DNA of 64,000 nt from positions 2,728,001 through 2,792,000 of the forward strand of contig CANTUR010000047.1 of NCBI GenBank assembly GCA_947683625.1. Reading direction: 5' to 3'. Below the pieces are notes generated by a model. That model made no database searches and had not been told where the DNA came from. It saw only the letters and a program-made list of their open reading frames with translations. Source of the DNA: Mallotus nudiflorus. Taxonomy: Eukaryota > Streptophyta > Magnoliopsida > Malpighiales > Euphorbiaceae. Shown here one piece after another: positions 23,087 to 34,474 of this stretch; the stretch's first letter is position 1, and each line of letters begins with the position of its first letter. Both the position numbers and the translations under genes were made by a program.

Positions 23087-24797
23087 ACCTCCCTGTAAAA
23101 TGAACATCTCTCTACTCAAAGAGTAGAGCCGGCTCTGCAAAGAAACACACTTTAAAAAATAGACACAGAAACACATCCACAATCCCTCGGTCGGACTCCA
23201 AACTACAGTTTACCGATCGGAGTCCACAATTCAGAAAATAATACAGAAGTACCAAAAATACCCTTATATCATAGAAATACATTTTATAAGTAGAAATTAC
23301 GTAATTAACCCTAAAACACAGTAAAAACCGATAAAACTCATTTATTTAGAAAAATCGTATATTATATATATAATTTGAAAATAATTTATGAAAAATAGTT
23401 TTAATTAATTAAAAATACTAAATAATTTTTAGAAATCATTTTTATACCTTAATTAACTATTAAAACCAATTTAATTACATTTTTAGACAATTTAGGGTAA
23501 AATTACCAAAATACCCCTATATATATAAATATACTAACATTAATCCAAAAATTCACCAAAAATAATAAAATTGCTAAAAATTAATTTTATTCACATATTT
23601 ATCAATAATATCAATAAATAAAATCAATTAACTAATTAATTTCAATTAAAAACACAATTAACCCTATTTTTCCAAAATTACATAAACTAATTAAATTCAA
23701 AATAAATACATAGAAATTCACAAAAATTCAAAATAATTTCTATAATTCATTTCAACACCTATATTTATCATAAAACACAATTTCATAATTTATTTAATTA
23801 ATTTTCAAAAATTAGAAAATAATACTAAAATATTCAAAAATACCCAAAATTCAAATTAATTTCCAAAAATTCTAAAAAAATTCACACATGTAGATTAAGC
23901 TAAGGGGAACAATATTTATGAAGGAATTTCTCATGAATCAATCAATTCAAAGTTCAAAAAAATTAAGAACCCTAAAATAGTCGAATTACCAAAATCGAAA
24001 CCTAAGCAAATCAAGACCATTTTAAGTGAAAAAAATCTTGGAATCACACTCACCGGAGCTCAAGGAGAAGAAAGAGACTGGCGGTGTCGAAAATGGTGGT
24101 CGAAAACGCCATGAACGACGATGAGAAGAGTTTCGGCTTCTCCGGCCAAAACGAGCTTCCCGACGCGGGAAATGGACTTTGCTGGCGATGGAACAGCTGG
24201 AGGAAGGAGGTGGTACACTGGGAGGCACACCGATGATGAGAAATGGCATGACAGACGGTGGTTTGGTGAGAAGGGTGATCGGAGATGGTGAAGAGGAGTC
24301 GGGGCAGATTGGTAATTTGCCAAAAAAAATTTTGATTCTAGCTTAAATCATGTATATATATATGTATATGTATTATTACACTATATATTATAATATTATA
24401 AATTCCACACACATATAATTTAATACTCCTAAAAATAATTAAATAATATTAAAACTAATTAATAAATAATAAAATATTAGGGTAATTAATTAAACCCTAT
24501 TTAAATAAATAAATACACATATATACACTCTATCTAGCACTTTAAAAATATATATGAGTTCATGCAAGTCCGTAAAATTGTTTAAAATAATTAATATTAA
24601 ATTATTTACGTATCAATTTCTCCGAAAATGCAAGTCCCGGGAAAATTTTACGTAAAGTACTTAAAATAATATAAAATAATTAAAAATCAATTTTAATTAA
24701 ATAGAAACTCATGAAATATCATAAATATATACAAAAATTATTAACACTGCATATCCCGATGCAGTATTAAAATATTTAAAAAATACGGGATATTACA
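23087..24797 (-). repeat. Chromovirus LTR C, right fragment with 5' terminus
   Basis: Continuation of LTR C after element B. On the minus strand its 5' terminus is TGTAATATCCCG at 24797, and it carries the donor-like CTCCGGTGAGTG near 24050 and the acceptor-like TTTCTTTGCAG near 23140. Its first island is longer than in A and B. It lies directly against LTR D (24798), which is in plus orientation, so C was inserted into D. Confidence 0.88.
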
Positions 24798-25121
24798 GTA
24801 TTTGCTTGTATATATATTTATTATATATACTCTTGAGTGTTTGCATTTGACATTTAGTTATGCATGTATATATATTATAACAATTCACTCAGTGAGGTCT
24901 AACTCCCCTCTGTTGACATTTTTCAGGACAGTCTTTGTCCTCAAACCTCAGTAGCAGACCTTTACGCCGAATTTCTTCCGCCCCGGCTTTATTGTGTAAA
25001 TTGTTTACCTGAGTTTTATTTTATATTCTAGACAATGCAGTAGTTGTTTTAGTGAGCTGTATGTATTATATATGTACAAGATTTAATTTTTAAAAGTTGA
25101 ACTGAAAATTTGTATTGAAAG

Positions 25122-25163
<42 letters not shown>

Positions 25164-25355
25164 ATGGATTTGTGTTATTAAATTAGTTGATGGATTATTA
25201 CTTATGAGATTTAATCCCGCTTCATAATGTTTTATTTATTTTATTATATTGCATGCTTTATTTTTAAGGCTTACTACGAGTTCCGGATTCAAAAGAATTT
25301 CTGTTCCCTAGCGCCGGTCATGGCCCCTATTTTGGGTCATGACAGGGTCGTGACA
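24798..25355 (+). repeat. Chromovirus LTR D, 3' fragment
   Basis: The last half-kilobase of a plus-strand family LTR: the TTTTTCAG|GACAG acceptor-like site, the CTTCCGCCCCGGC island, an AT run, the GCTTACTACGAG island and the terminal GGGTCATGACA at 25344. The terminal 11 bases are repeated once more as GGGTCGTGACA (25345-25355). The front part of D is beyond the left edge, displaced by LTR C and its cargo. D lies inside the copia reverse-transcriptase frame that begins at 25356. Confidence 0.85.
25126..25161. repeat. (TA)n microsatellite in LTR D
   Basis: Eighteen or so uninterrupted TA units inside the AT-rich part of LTR D. Confidence 0.9.
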
Positions 25356-25602
25356 ATTTGGAAGAGAAAATATTTATGAAACAGCCAAAGGATTTCAAAG
25401 AAAAGGGAAAAGAGTACTATGTTTGCAAATTAAAGAAAAGCTTGTACGGCTTGAAACAATCAATAAGACAATGGTATAAGAAGTTTGAGTTTATTATAAA
25501 GGAGCAAGGCTATAAGAAGACCGCTTCAGACCATTGTATATATGTTAAGAAATTCTCTAATGATGACTTTATTGTGTTGTTGCTCTATGTGGATGACATA
25601 TT
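25356..25602 (+). pseudogene. Copia (Tork/Tnt1-like) reverse transcriptase, first fragment
   Basis: The frame reads from NLEEKIFMKQPKDF through SLYGLKQ and RQWYKKF to LYVDDIF, the middle of a Ty1/copia reverse transcriptase. The catalytic YVDD is present at 25586-25597. The left end is cut by LTR D and the right end by solo LTR E, one base after the YVDD codons. Similarity of this part and of the continuation to the Tnt1/Tork group is by recognition of the motif WLSQEKYI. The remainder of the element is at 28832-30519. Confidence 0.88.
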
Positions 25603-28600
25603 TGTAATATCTCGTGTTTTTTTAAAATATTTTAATACTGTATCGGGATATGCAGTGTTAATAATTTATATATATATTTATGATATTTTATGAGTTGCTA
25701 TTTAATTAAAATTTATTTTTATTTTTTTATATTATTTTAAGCAGTTTACGTAAAATTTTCTCGGGACTTGCATTTTCGGAAAAATTGATACGTAAATTAT
25801 TTATTATTAATTATTTTAAATAGATTTCCATATTTGCATGAACTCATATATATTTTTAAAGTACTAAATAACGTATATATGTGTATTTATTTATTTAACT
25901 AGGGTTTAATTAATTATCCTAATATTTTATTATTTATTATTAGTTTTAATATTATTTAATTATTTTTAGGTATATTAAATTTTAAAATACCAAATTATAT
26001 GTGTGTGGTGTATATTTAATGTGTGTAATTTTATATTATTTTAATATATAGTGTAAAGTATATATATATATAAACATATACATTTAATATTAAACAAAAT
26101 ATAAAGTTTGAGTTATTTATGGTTGTGCCATCGCCTATTCCTTCTCCTTCCGCGATCGTTCTCCTCGCCAACCACCGCCTGCCATCCTGTTTTCTCACCA
26201 TCAGTGTGCCTCCCGGCATGCCACCTTCTTCCTCTAGTTGTTCCGCCACCAGTAGAGCTCATTTCCGACGTTGGAGAAGCTTAATATCGCCGAAGAAGCC
26301 GAATTCATTCTCACCGTCGATCACGGCGTTTCCGGCCACTATTTTTGACACCGCCGGTCTCTTTCTTCTCCTTGAGCTCCGGCGAGTGTGATTCCAAGTT
26401 TTTTTTCACTTAAAATGGTCTTGATTTGCTTAGGTTTCGATTTTGGTAATTCGGCCATTTTAGGGTTCTTAATTTTTTTGAACTTTGAATTGATTGATTC
26501 ATGAAAATTTCCTTCACAAAAGTTGTTCCCCTTAGCTTAATATACATGTATGAATTTTTGTAGAATTTTTGGGAATTATTTTGATTTTTGGGTATTTTTG
26601 AATATTTTATTATTAATTTCTAATTTTCGAAAATTAATTAAAAAAATTATGAAATTGTGTTTTATGATAAATATAGGTGTTGAAATGAATTATAGAAATT
26701 TATTTGGAATTTTTATGAATTTATATGTATTTATTTTGAATTTAATTAGTTTATGTAATTTTGGAAAAATAGGGTTAATTGTGTTTTTAATTGAAATTAA
26801 TTAGTTAATTGAGTTTAATTGTTGATATTATTGATAAATATATTGAGAAAATTAATTTTGGATAATTATACTATTTTTGGTGAATTTTTGGAGTAATTTT
26901 AGTATATTTATATATATAGGGGTATTTTGGTAATTTTACCCTAAATTGACTAAAATGTAATTAAATTGGTTTTAATAGTTATTTAAGGTATAAAAATGAT
27001 TTCTACAAATTATTTAGTATTTTTAACTAATTAAAACTATTTTTCGTGAATTATTTTGAAATTATATATATAATATACGATTTTTCTAAATAAATGAGTT
27101 TTTATTAGTTTTTAATGTGTTTTAGGGTTAATTATGTAATTTATACTTATAAAATGTATTTCTATGATATAAGGGTATTTTTAGTATTTCTATATTGTTT
27201 TGTGAATTGTGGACCCCGGTCGGTAAACTGTAGTTTGGAGTCCGACCGAGGGATTTTGATTGTGTTTTGTGTTTATTTTCAAAGTGTATTTCTTTGCAGG
27301 GCCGGCTCTACTCTTTAAGTAGAGAGAAGTCCATTTTACAAGGGAGGTTCTGCTGGATTTTCGATAGAATTCTCGTAAAACGTGATGTCCGGTCAAACCC
27401 TAATTCTGATTCTATGTCTAATATTCTAGATTGAGTTTCTAGGATTTTCTATTAGGTTTATTCTGATGTCTATTATTTTTTTGTATGTTTAGTTGTGCCG
27501 AGACCGAGGCCTAATGGACCAGGCCCATCGGACCTATCTCGAGGAGCGCACTAAGTGTGAGTTACTATTCTATATATATATGCTTTAGGGTGCATGATTT
27601 AGAAATGTATATGTTATTTTGATTAAATATGCATAAATAATTCAATTGGTATTTAAGTTTATTTTTAATTTATTTTTGGTTTATCTTTGGTTTATTTTGG
27701 TATATCTTAAACTATACGCATGCTTTATTAAACATTTATATTTAAAATATTTTTAAATATATATTTAGTTTATTTTACGATTATATTAGGTTTATTTGAC
27801 GTATATATACTCGAAATATACCTGGTTTACTTTTGGTATATTTCTAGTATATATATGGTTTATGTTGCTATTTTATTTAAGTTCATGCACCATTTATTTT
27901 TATGAATGTATGTTTTATATTTCAATGAAGGATATCAATAGAACATGCTACCTAGTGGGCAGCACTATGACCGAGTACGTACCGGTACGCTTATAACATT
28001 TAGGCTATATTACTAACCTGTTGAGGATATTGATTGGATTTGATTATTTGATGTGTGATATGATTTGGGAGTGTGATTGCTGGAGTTCGGTTGACTAAGT
28101 GTCTCGGGGCCAGTCTACTATCTAAATGGAATAAGTGAATATTTTGGAATAGGTGAGCCTGTGTGGCTAGACTGTTGTCTAACACTATTTTGAGGTTGCG
28201 ATATTCTAGGGTTCTATTTGATCCTTCATAAACAGTGATTTTCAATAAAAATATATAAAATGATTTTATTACATCTGTGTGCATTTGCTTGTATATATAT
28301 ACATATTATATATATACTTTTGATTGTGTGCATTGGCATTTAGTATGCATGTATATATATTATAGTAATTCACTCAATGAGGTCTGACTCCCCTCTGTTG
28401 ACCATTTTTCAGGAGAGTCTTCTTCCTCAGACCTCAGTAGCAGGCCTGTACGCCGGATTTCTTCCGCCCCGGCTTCTTTATGTAAATTGCTTATCTGAGT
28501 CTTGAGTTTTATTTTATAATCTAGACATTGCAGTAGTTGTAATAAATTATGGGTCTTATGTATTATATTTGTGGGAGTTATGTATTTTAAGAATTTGAAC

Positions 28601-28826
28601 TGAAACTTGTATTAACGGATTTATTTATATATATAAGAGATGGATTTGATTTAAATCCCGTGGTGGATTATTATTTTGATACTTATGATTTTATTTTCGC
28701 TGCATTAAGAGTTGTTGTTATTATTATTGCATGTTTATTTTATTTTTTAGGCTTGATACGGGTTCCGGATTCGAAAGAATTCTCATTCCCTAGCGCCGGT
28801 CATGGCCCCTGTTTTGGGTCGTGACA
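25603..28826 (+). mobile_element. Solo chromovirus LTR E
   Basis: A complete LTR of 3224 bases from TGTAATATCTCG to GGGTCGTGACA, with no internal region. The perfect 5-bp target duplication ATATT lies at 25598-25602 and 28827-28831. It sits inside the copia reverse-transcriptase frame. It arose, by the usual route, from recombination between the two LTRs of one insertion. It is clearly more diverged than A and B: the first donor-like site is GCGAGTG, and only one of the two tandem hairpin units remains. A long first island (about 26120-26392) carries several short frames that I regard as non-coding. Confidence 0.93.
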
Positions 28827-28831
28827 ATATT

Positions 28832-29788
28832 GAATGTTGGTCGAAATGTTTTCAGAATTAATAACTTAAAGAAGCAGTTAAGTAAGTCTTTTATTATGAA
28901 AGATGTGGGGACCAACAAAGCAGAATATTGGAATGAAGATTATTAGAGAAAAAGGCATCAAAAAACTGTGGTTGTCACAAGAGAAGTATATTAAAAAGGT
29001 ACTTCAAAGGTTCAACATGTACAATTCTAAAGCGGTTAGTTGTCCTCTTGCTAATCACTTTAGATTAACTTCTCAGCAATGTCTTTTCATAGATAAGGAG
29101 AAGGAAGAGATGGATAGAGTTCTATATGATTCAGCAGTTGGTAGTTTAATGTATGTCATAGTGTGTACACGGCCAGATATTACACACTCAATTAGAGTTG
29201 TGAGTCGGTTCTTTTTAAATCCTAGAAAGGAACATTAGACTGCAATCAAATGGATTTTTAGGTATCTTCATGGAACATCAAAAATGTGCTTATGTGTTGG
29301 AAATGCTAAGCCTGTATTAGCAAGATACACAGATATAGACATGGCGGGTAATGTTAACTCAAGAAAGTCAACCTCTAGTTACCTGATTACTTTTACAGGG
29401 GGAGCTATGTCATGGCAGTCAAAATTATAAAAATGTGTTGCTTTGTCTACCACTGAAGTAGAGTTTATTGCAGCAACTAAAGCTTGTAAAGAGTTGTTAT
29501 GGATGAAGAAGTTATTAAATGAACTCAACTTTCAGCAAAACACATACGAGCTATTTTATGATAGTCAAATTGCTATCCACTTTGGTAAAAATTTCTCCTT
29601 TCATTTAAGGTCAAAACACATTGATGTGAGATATTGTTGGATACAGGATATTTTTTAGAAGAAGCTATTATATCTTGAGAAAATCTATACAAATGAAAAT
29701 GGATCAGATATGTTAATGAAGACTTTACCAAGGGAGAAGTTTGAATTATGTCGATTGACTACCGAAATGGTGATGACCTCCACGTAGT
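28832..29788 (+). pseudogene. Copia (Tork/Tnt1-like) reverse transcriptase and RNase H, second fragment
   Basis: Continuation of the frame interrupted at 25602. It includes LSKSFIMKDVG, then a frameshift (an extra G in the run near 28903), then KLWLSQEKYIKKVLQRFNM, the conserved copia segment with TRPDI, and RNase H with STTEVEFIAATKACKE and HIDVRY. Stops are seen after NPRKEH (about 29237), after SWQSKL (about 29428) and after WIQDIF (about 29657). The last part reads on to LPREKFELC. The element is dead, and its 5' half is off the left side of the window beyond LTR D. Confidence 0.9.
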
Positions 29789-29790
29789 TA

Positions 29791-29800
29791 GGAGGGAAAG
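29791..29800 (+). other. Polypurine tract of the Tork-like element
   Basis: GGAGGGAAAG just before the inferred 3' LTR start TGTTATGGATCC at 29804. Confidence 0.65.
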
Positions 29801-29803
29801 AAT

Positions 29804-30519
29804 TGTTATGGATCCCTCCTAGTGGAGCCACATGTTAGAAAAAAAAAATTTAAAAAGAGGTAAAAAAAATAGGCACCGAATTTTAGTGCCTACCAAAATT
29901 GAAGTATGTTTTTTTTTTTATTATTCATCTTAATACCTATATAAAGGCATTCAGATGGAGAAGGAAAGCAAAAGCCATAGGCAAAATATAAGTAGAACAA
30001 AAGTTAAGTGAGACGTGTGCCTGTGGTAGCCAAAGCAATTTTTTACTTTGACGAGTGTGAGAGAGTTTTAACGGTTTGAGAAATTTTTACTTTGACGAGT
30101 GTGAGAGAGTTTTAACGGTTTGAGAAATTTTTCTCAATGAGTGAGTGACAAAATAGTAAAGAAATTATTTTTTGGTGTAGGAAACACTTTGAGTGTCACT
30201 ATTTTGATGAGAACTCTTTTATTGTATGCTTCTAGTGTTAATCTAGAGAAAACTCTCTTTTGTACCTACTATTTTTATAGTGAAAAAATTATTCGGATTT
30301 TGTCACTTGGACGTAACCCAACACTAAAAGTGAACCATGTTAAAATATTAGTGTCATTTTTATATTATTTATACAATAGGTTTTATCGCTTATTTTATTT
30401 ATCTATTGGCCAGTTTAACCACATTAATTTATTTATTTGTTTAATTATTTTTACAGTAATTTTTATTTTGTCTTTGTGAACATTATTTTGCTATGAGAAC
30501 TCTATTAATTTTGTCAACA
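29804..30519 (+). repeat. 3' LTR of the Tork-like copia element
   Basis: It begins TGTTATGG directly after the polypurine tract. The right end is inferred at CAACA (30515-30519). The segment near 30305-30355 (ACGTAACCCAACACTAAAAGTGAACCATG and on) has the look of the end part of copia LTRs. The 5' LTR is not in the window, so the end cannot be confirmed by comparison. Confidence 0.6.
30045..30132 (+). repeat. Two tandem copies of a 44-bp unit in the copia LTR
   Basis: The unit starts ACTTTGACGAGTGTGAGAGA and ends GAGAAATTTTT. The copies at 30045-30088 and 30089-30132 are identical by eye. Confidence 0.9.
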
Positions 30520-30699
30520 AATTACTCATTCTAATTCTAATTTCTACTCTTATTTTTTATAAAACAAACTACTCCTAACTGTGATAACATGTAATTTTAT
30601 TTTTGAAAACCTTTTAATTAATATATATGCAAACTATAGTTTATATTTAATCCAAGCTGGATATGAGCTATATACATAAAAATGTGAAATGATAGAGAT

Positions 30700-30910
30700 T
30701 AGAACACATACAATATTGGTCATGGGGTTCGCAGACTTCTTGTAGTGGTTGGTAATATATGTTTGTAGCCTAGCGTTCACAGAGCTTCGAAGTTTAAAGT
30801 AACATTAATAATGGAAAGCTATCGCTTGATATATTAATACAGTCGTGCACAAACTTTCCTTTCTCTTATGAGATAATTTTATTATTGTGGAGACTTTTCT
30901 TTCTTTTTTT
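30700..30910. repeat. Segmental duplication block a, copy 1
   Basis: Shares GACTTCTTGTAGTGG, the GCTTCGAA stretch and ATATTAATACAGT with 32325-32540, with scattered changes. Both lie in the same orientation and the same order relative to block b. Confidence 0.75.
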
Positions 30911-31310
30911 TATTTTGAATTATAAAAAATATATATAGAATTAGGAATAGGACACACTTCTTCACAAAATAATGGAAATCTTATAAAGATATTAGAAATT
31001 GAAGATTCAAAAATTAACTTGGTTATCAAACAAAATTTTTTATTTTGACAGTAAACATTTTTATTTAATGTTTCAATATTCAGTAATCACTTTTTTTTAA
31101 CTTTCTCTCCATAAATAAGATTTAAATACGAAATTTTAGTTAACAAATTTAAAATTTTTGTCACTTAGACTAATATATATAGATAAATATTGCTTATGAA
31201 GACTTGATTTTAAATACAATGATTTAAAATGCATTCAAAATAAATTTTTCAAATTTTCATTTATTGTTTTGATATACATACTTATATTATGGGAAATCCT
31301 AAGTCTATTT

Positions 31311-31640
31311 TCGTTCATATCTCTAGCTAAAATCTGTGGAAAACTTACGAAACAGATTATCCTACCACTGAAAAGCAACAAACAACTAAAATCCTACCGG
31401 ACAGTCCAAGAAAACACATAGTTCCAACTGCAATACATTTGCTTAGGACCAGCTGATCCTGTTCCTTGGATAGAAGCCTAATGATCCAGAAGCTTGTATG
31501 TAGTCGGCAAAGAATTGCCGGCTTGACTTGAAGATTTTTGTCAGATTCTGCATATCTTTTTCTTTTATTGATGGGACGTGGGCTATGTCGAAAATTATGA
31601 TGATATAATAATTAGCTAGCTTACAGTCAACGAATTTGAC
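31311..31640. repeat. Segmental duplication block b, copy 1
   Basis: Closely similar to 34082-34405: TTCATATCTCTAGCTAAAAT near the start and GAATTGCCGGCTTGACTTGA further in are shared exactly. Contains the coding-like remnant at 31443-31547. Confidence 0.85.
31443..31547 (-). pseudogene. Possible terminal exon remnant, unknown family
   Basis: On the minus strand, a GATATGCAG acceptor-like sequence is followed by 34 codons and TAA. The codons start NLTKIFKSSRQFF and end RNRISWS. The composition looks like real protein and the intron/exon-like border is clear, but I do not recognise the family. In the duplicate at 34082-34405 the same frame is shifted by an indel in the middle, so that copy is broken. 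Upstream exons are not visible. It may be a fragment of a gene carried by the duplication. Confidence 0.35.
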
Positions 31641-32324
31641 AACTTACGCATACTGCCTATGCATGATAATTTTTTTAATTTGCTATTTTCCATATCCCAT
31701 GGTTATAAAATTCTAATTATTTTGAAATTTAAGCTTAATAAATATATAAAAGTAAAATTTTTTAAATATTTATTTTTTTTATATATAAGACTAAATCATG
31801 AAACTTTAATTAAAGAAATTTATGCTCCATATCATTTAAACCAACAGAGAAATGTTGATTAGATAAATTACATACAAAGAATTGGTACTTAGCACTTTGT
31901 TTTATATATCACATCAAGCACAAGATTAAATGTGGAAAAATTGATCAAAACAGCAAAATCAGGTTGCTTCTGAAAATAACAGGGATAACATCTAGCCAGC
32001 TGAATCAATACTTGATGAATATTTGTTGAAAAACTCAAGCATGATGGCTATTTTTCTAATCAATGCTACTGTTCTTAGTGAATCGATTGCATTTTATATT
32101 ATTTCCGTTTGTTTCCACGGAAAAGAGAAGAAGAAAGGTTGAACTATTTTGTTGCTGTGCAACTGTGGATTTATCAGTTTCAAATTGTCCTGGTAACTGT
32201 GATTGGCAGTTCCTTATAACCCTTTGATTTGTTGTGTTGTCATGATGCTCGAGTTTACAATCTTTTTTTTTTTTTTTGAGAAATATTTTACAATCGATAG
32301 TATGTACCTTTGTGAGTTAGCATT

Positions 32325-32540
32325 AAATCTACAGCATGTTCGAAGACTTCTTGTAGTGGCTGGTAATGTATGTCCATAGCTTAGCGTTCATGGAGCTTCG
32401 AAATTTAAAGTTAACATCGATAATCAAAAACTATTGTTCGAAATATATTAATACAGTAGTGCCCAACTTTGCTTTCTTTTGATGAGATAATTTTAGAAAT
32501 TTTACAGTTGCCATTATTATTGCGGAGATTTTTTAATTAT
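32325..32540. repeat. Segmental duplication block a, copy 2
   Basis: Diverged copy of 30700-30910, same orientation. Confidence 0.75.
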
Positions 32541-32781
32541 TTGATGTTCTAATAATACTTCAGCAGTCACTTTTAACACTTTCTCTCACATAAAAATCAA
32601 ATTTAAGTTCAGATTTGTGATATATACGCATAATATTTTTTAATTAAATATAGCATATTAAAATTAAATTATTAATCAATATTTTTTTTAACAACTAAAT
32701 CATGGATAAATCTCAATACCACAATAGGAAAGAGAGAAAAAAATAAAAATTCAATCCATGATTTTCTCACCAGGATATCCA

Positions 32782-33217
32782 TGTTGACAAAGTGAAGATT
32801 ATTTTGTGAAAGTAATCTTCTTATGAAAGAAAATGTAGAGAATAACTTTTTTCCTATTTAAGAGAGAGTGTTATTGTTTTCTTTTTGGGATATAGAGAAA
32901 ATTAAGTGAGTTTTTTCTTTTTTAAAAGGGAGTGTTATTGTTCTCTCCTTGAGTGATAGAGAGAGATAAATAAGTTTTCTCCTAATTTAAGAGATAGTGT
33001 TATTCTTCTCTTATTGGTTATATATTGAGAGAATATTATTGTAACTCGCATAATTTTTTATAATGAAATTCTTCTACTTTTACCCGTAATTTTTTCTTGA
33101 TTTGTTTAAGATTTTCCACGTTAAAATTTGTATACTTCATATTTTCTTCTAATTTATTATTTCAATTATTTTAACTGTAATTTGTTCTATTTTATTCATG
33201 ACCCAATCCTACACATA
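32782..33217 (+). repeat. Possible old copia solo LTR
   Basis: Starts TGTTGACAAAG and contains TACTTTTACCCGTAATTTTT and TTTTCCACGTTAAAATTTG, wording typical of the end part of copia LTRs, plus three degenerate AGAGAGTGTTATTGTT-like units. ATCCA flanks it on both sides (32777-32781 and 33218-33222), but the right terminus does not end in CA. It would explain part of the extra length between duplicated blocks a and b in copy 2. Confidence 0.35.
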
Positions 33218-34081
33218 ATCCACCTTAATTTTCATAACAACAATTCATACGTTTCCTATTTGAACTACTTCTGAATAACAATTTTTAATACATATATGGA
33301 TGCAATATTTTTAATTATCTAATATAAAATATCTAAAGTACTTATCACTTGCCCAATCCATATTATATTACACATGTAAACAAAAGTTTTTAGATATAAC
33401 AGGCAAGTTTTAAAGCTCTAGTCCTAAGATATAAATGAAAATACAGCAACCTCTGGTAATTCCAAGAATAGAATGCTTCTCCCCCAATTCAAAAATTACA
33501 AAAATAATAAATAAATAATTTAGTTACAAAACATGATTTTTTAAATAATTATATAACCAGTTCACTCATTTATTTTTAAATTTTTAAGATTTCATTATTT
33601 TAATTAGTTGTTGAGTTAAAATTGTACTCCTCAACTAGTATATAATTTTCCCGCATTATATGGGGCAAACAGGGTAAAAAATGTAATTAAAAAAAAAAAA
33701 AGAAATTGTCATTTTCTACCCACGGAGGTCTATATATATATATATATAATCAAAAATGATATTTGCAGTGATCCGCTGCACAAAATGGCTTCTAAAACAA
33801 CAACAAAAAAAATTAAAATTTCTAATTAATATTGCCTCTACTCATAGGGTAAAATAGTCTTTAAACAAAAAAATTTCTTTTCATTTAGCGTTTGTTGCAT
33901 CACAGCCTACTATATATATCATTATTTTATATATATATATTAAAAAGAGAAGCATAATATCTCTTTTTGCCACGTTATGACACATAGCAATAAAATATAT
34001 TATATTATTACAACATTTATTTTTTCTCAATTAAACACTTCAAATTATCAGATAGTTGATCAAAAAATATCATTAGTCTGT

Positions 34082-34405
34082 TTGTGTTCATATCTCTAGC
34101 TAAAATCTGTGAAAAATTTACAGAACAGATTATCGTACTACTGAAAAGCAACAAACAGCTAAAATCTCACCGGACAGTACAAGAAAACCCATTGTTTCAA
34201 CTATAATACAATTGTTTAGGACCAATTGATCCTGTTCCTTTGATAGAAGCCTTATGATCCAGAAGCTTGTTAATGTAGTTAGGAAAGAATTGCCGGCTTG
34301 ACTTGAAGATTTTTGTCAGATTCTGCTGATCTTTTTCTTTTGATGATGGGACATATCGAAAATTATGATGGTATAATAATAAGTTAGTTTACGGTTAACC
34401 AAATG
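34082..34405. repeat. Segmental duplication block b, copy 2
   Basis: Copy of 31311-31640 ending just before the LINE target site. The coding-like frame of copy 1 is disrupted here by a small indel. Confidence 0.85.
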
Positions 34406-34458
34406 TCACTTTTGGACCCCCAAAAAAATGTCACTTGTGTATATATTTCATGTGCATG

Positions 34459-34474
34459 ATAGATAATACATTAA
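34459..34474. repeat. LINE target-site duplication, left copy
   Basis: ATAGATAATACATTAA, repeated exactly at 54865-54880. It brackets the LINE and everything nested in it. Confidence 0.9.

Larger units (their letters stand above)
30520..34458. other. AT-rich intergenic region with duplicated blocks
   Basis: No intact gene is recognisable. It holds two pairs of direct repeats in the same order (30700-30910 with 32325-32540, and 31311-31640 with 34082-34405), a short coding-like remnant on the minus strand (31443-31547) and a possible old LTR (32782-33217). The parts between, including 31641-32324 and 33223-34081, show only AT-rich sequence, short homopolymers and a TA run near 33732. Confidence 0.7.

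Noticed and set aside
24022..24323. Overlapping minus-strand frames rich in Ser and Pro near the end of LTR C, with similar frames in E (26119-26391), I (41904-42191) and J (44303-44587)
   Set aside because: They are the leader-like first island of the LTR. Frames differ between copies, and the island is better read as untranslated.
29804..30519. A host gene at 30141-30479 (112-codon frame)
   Set aside because: It falls within the inferred copia LTR and has no domain; the composition is AT-driven.
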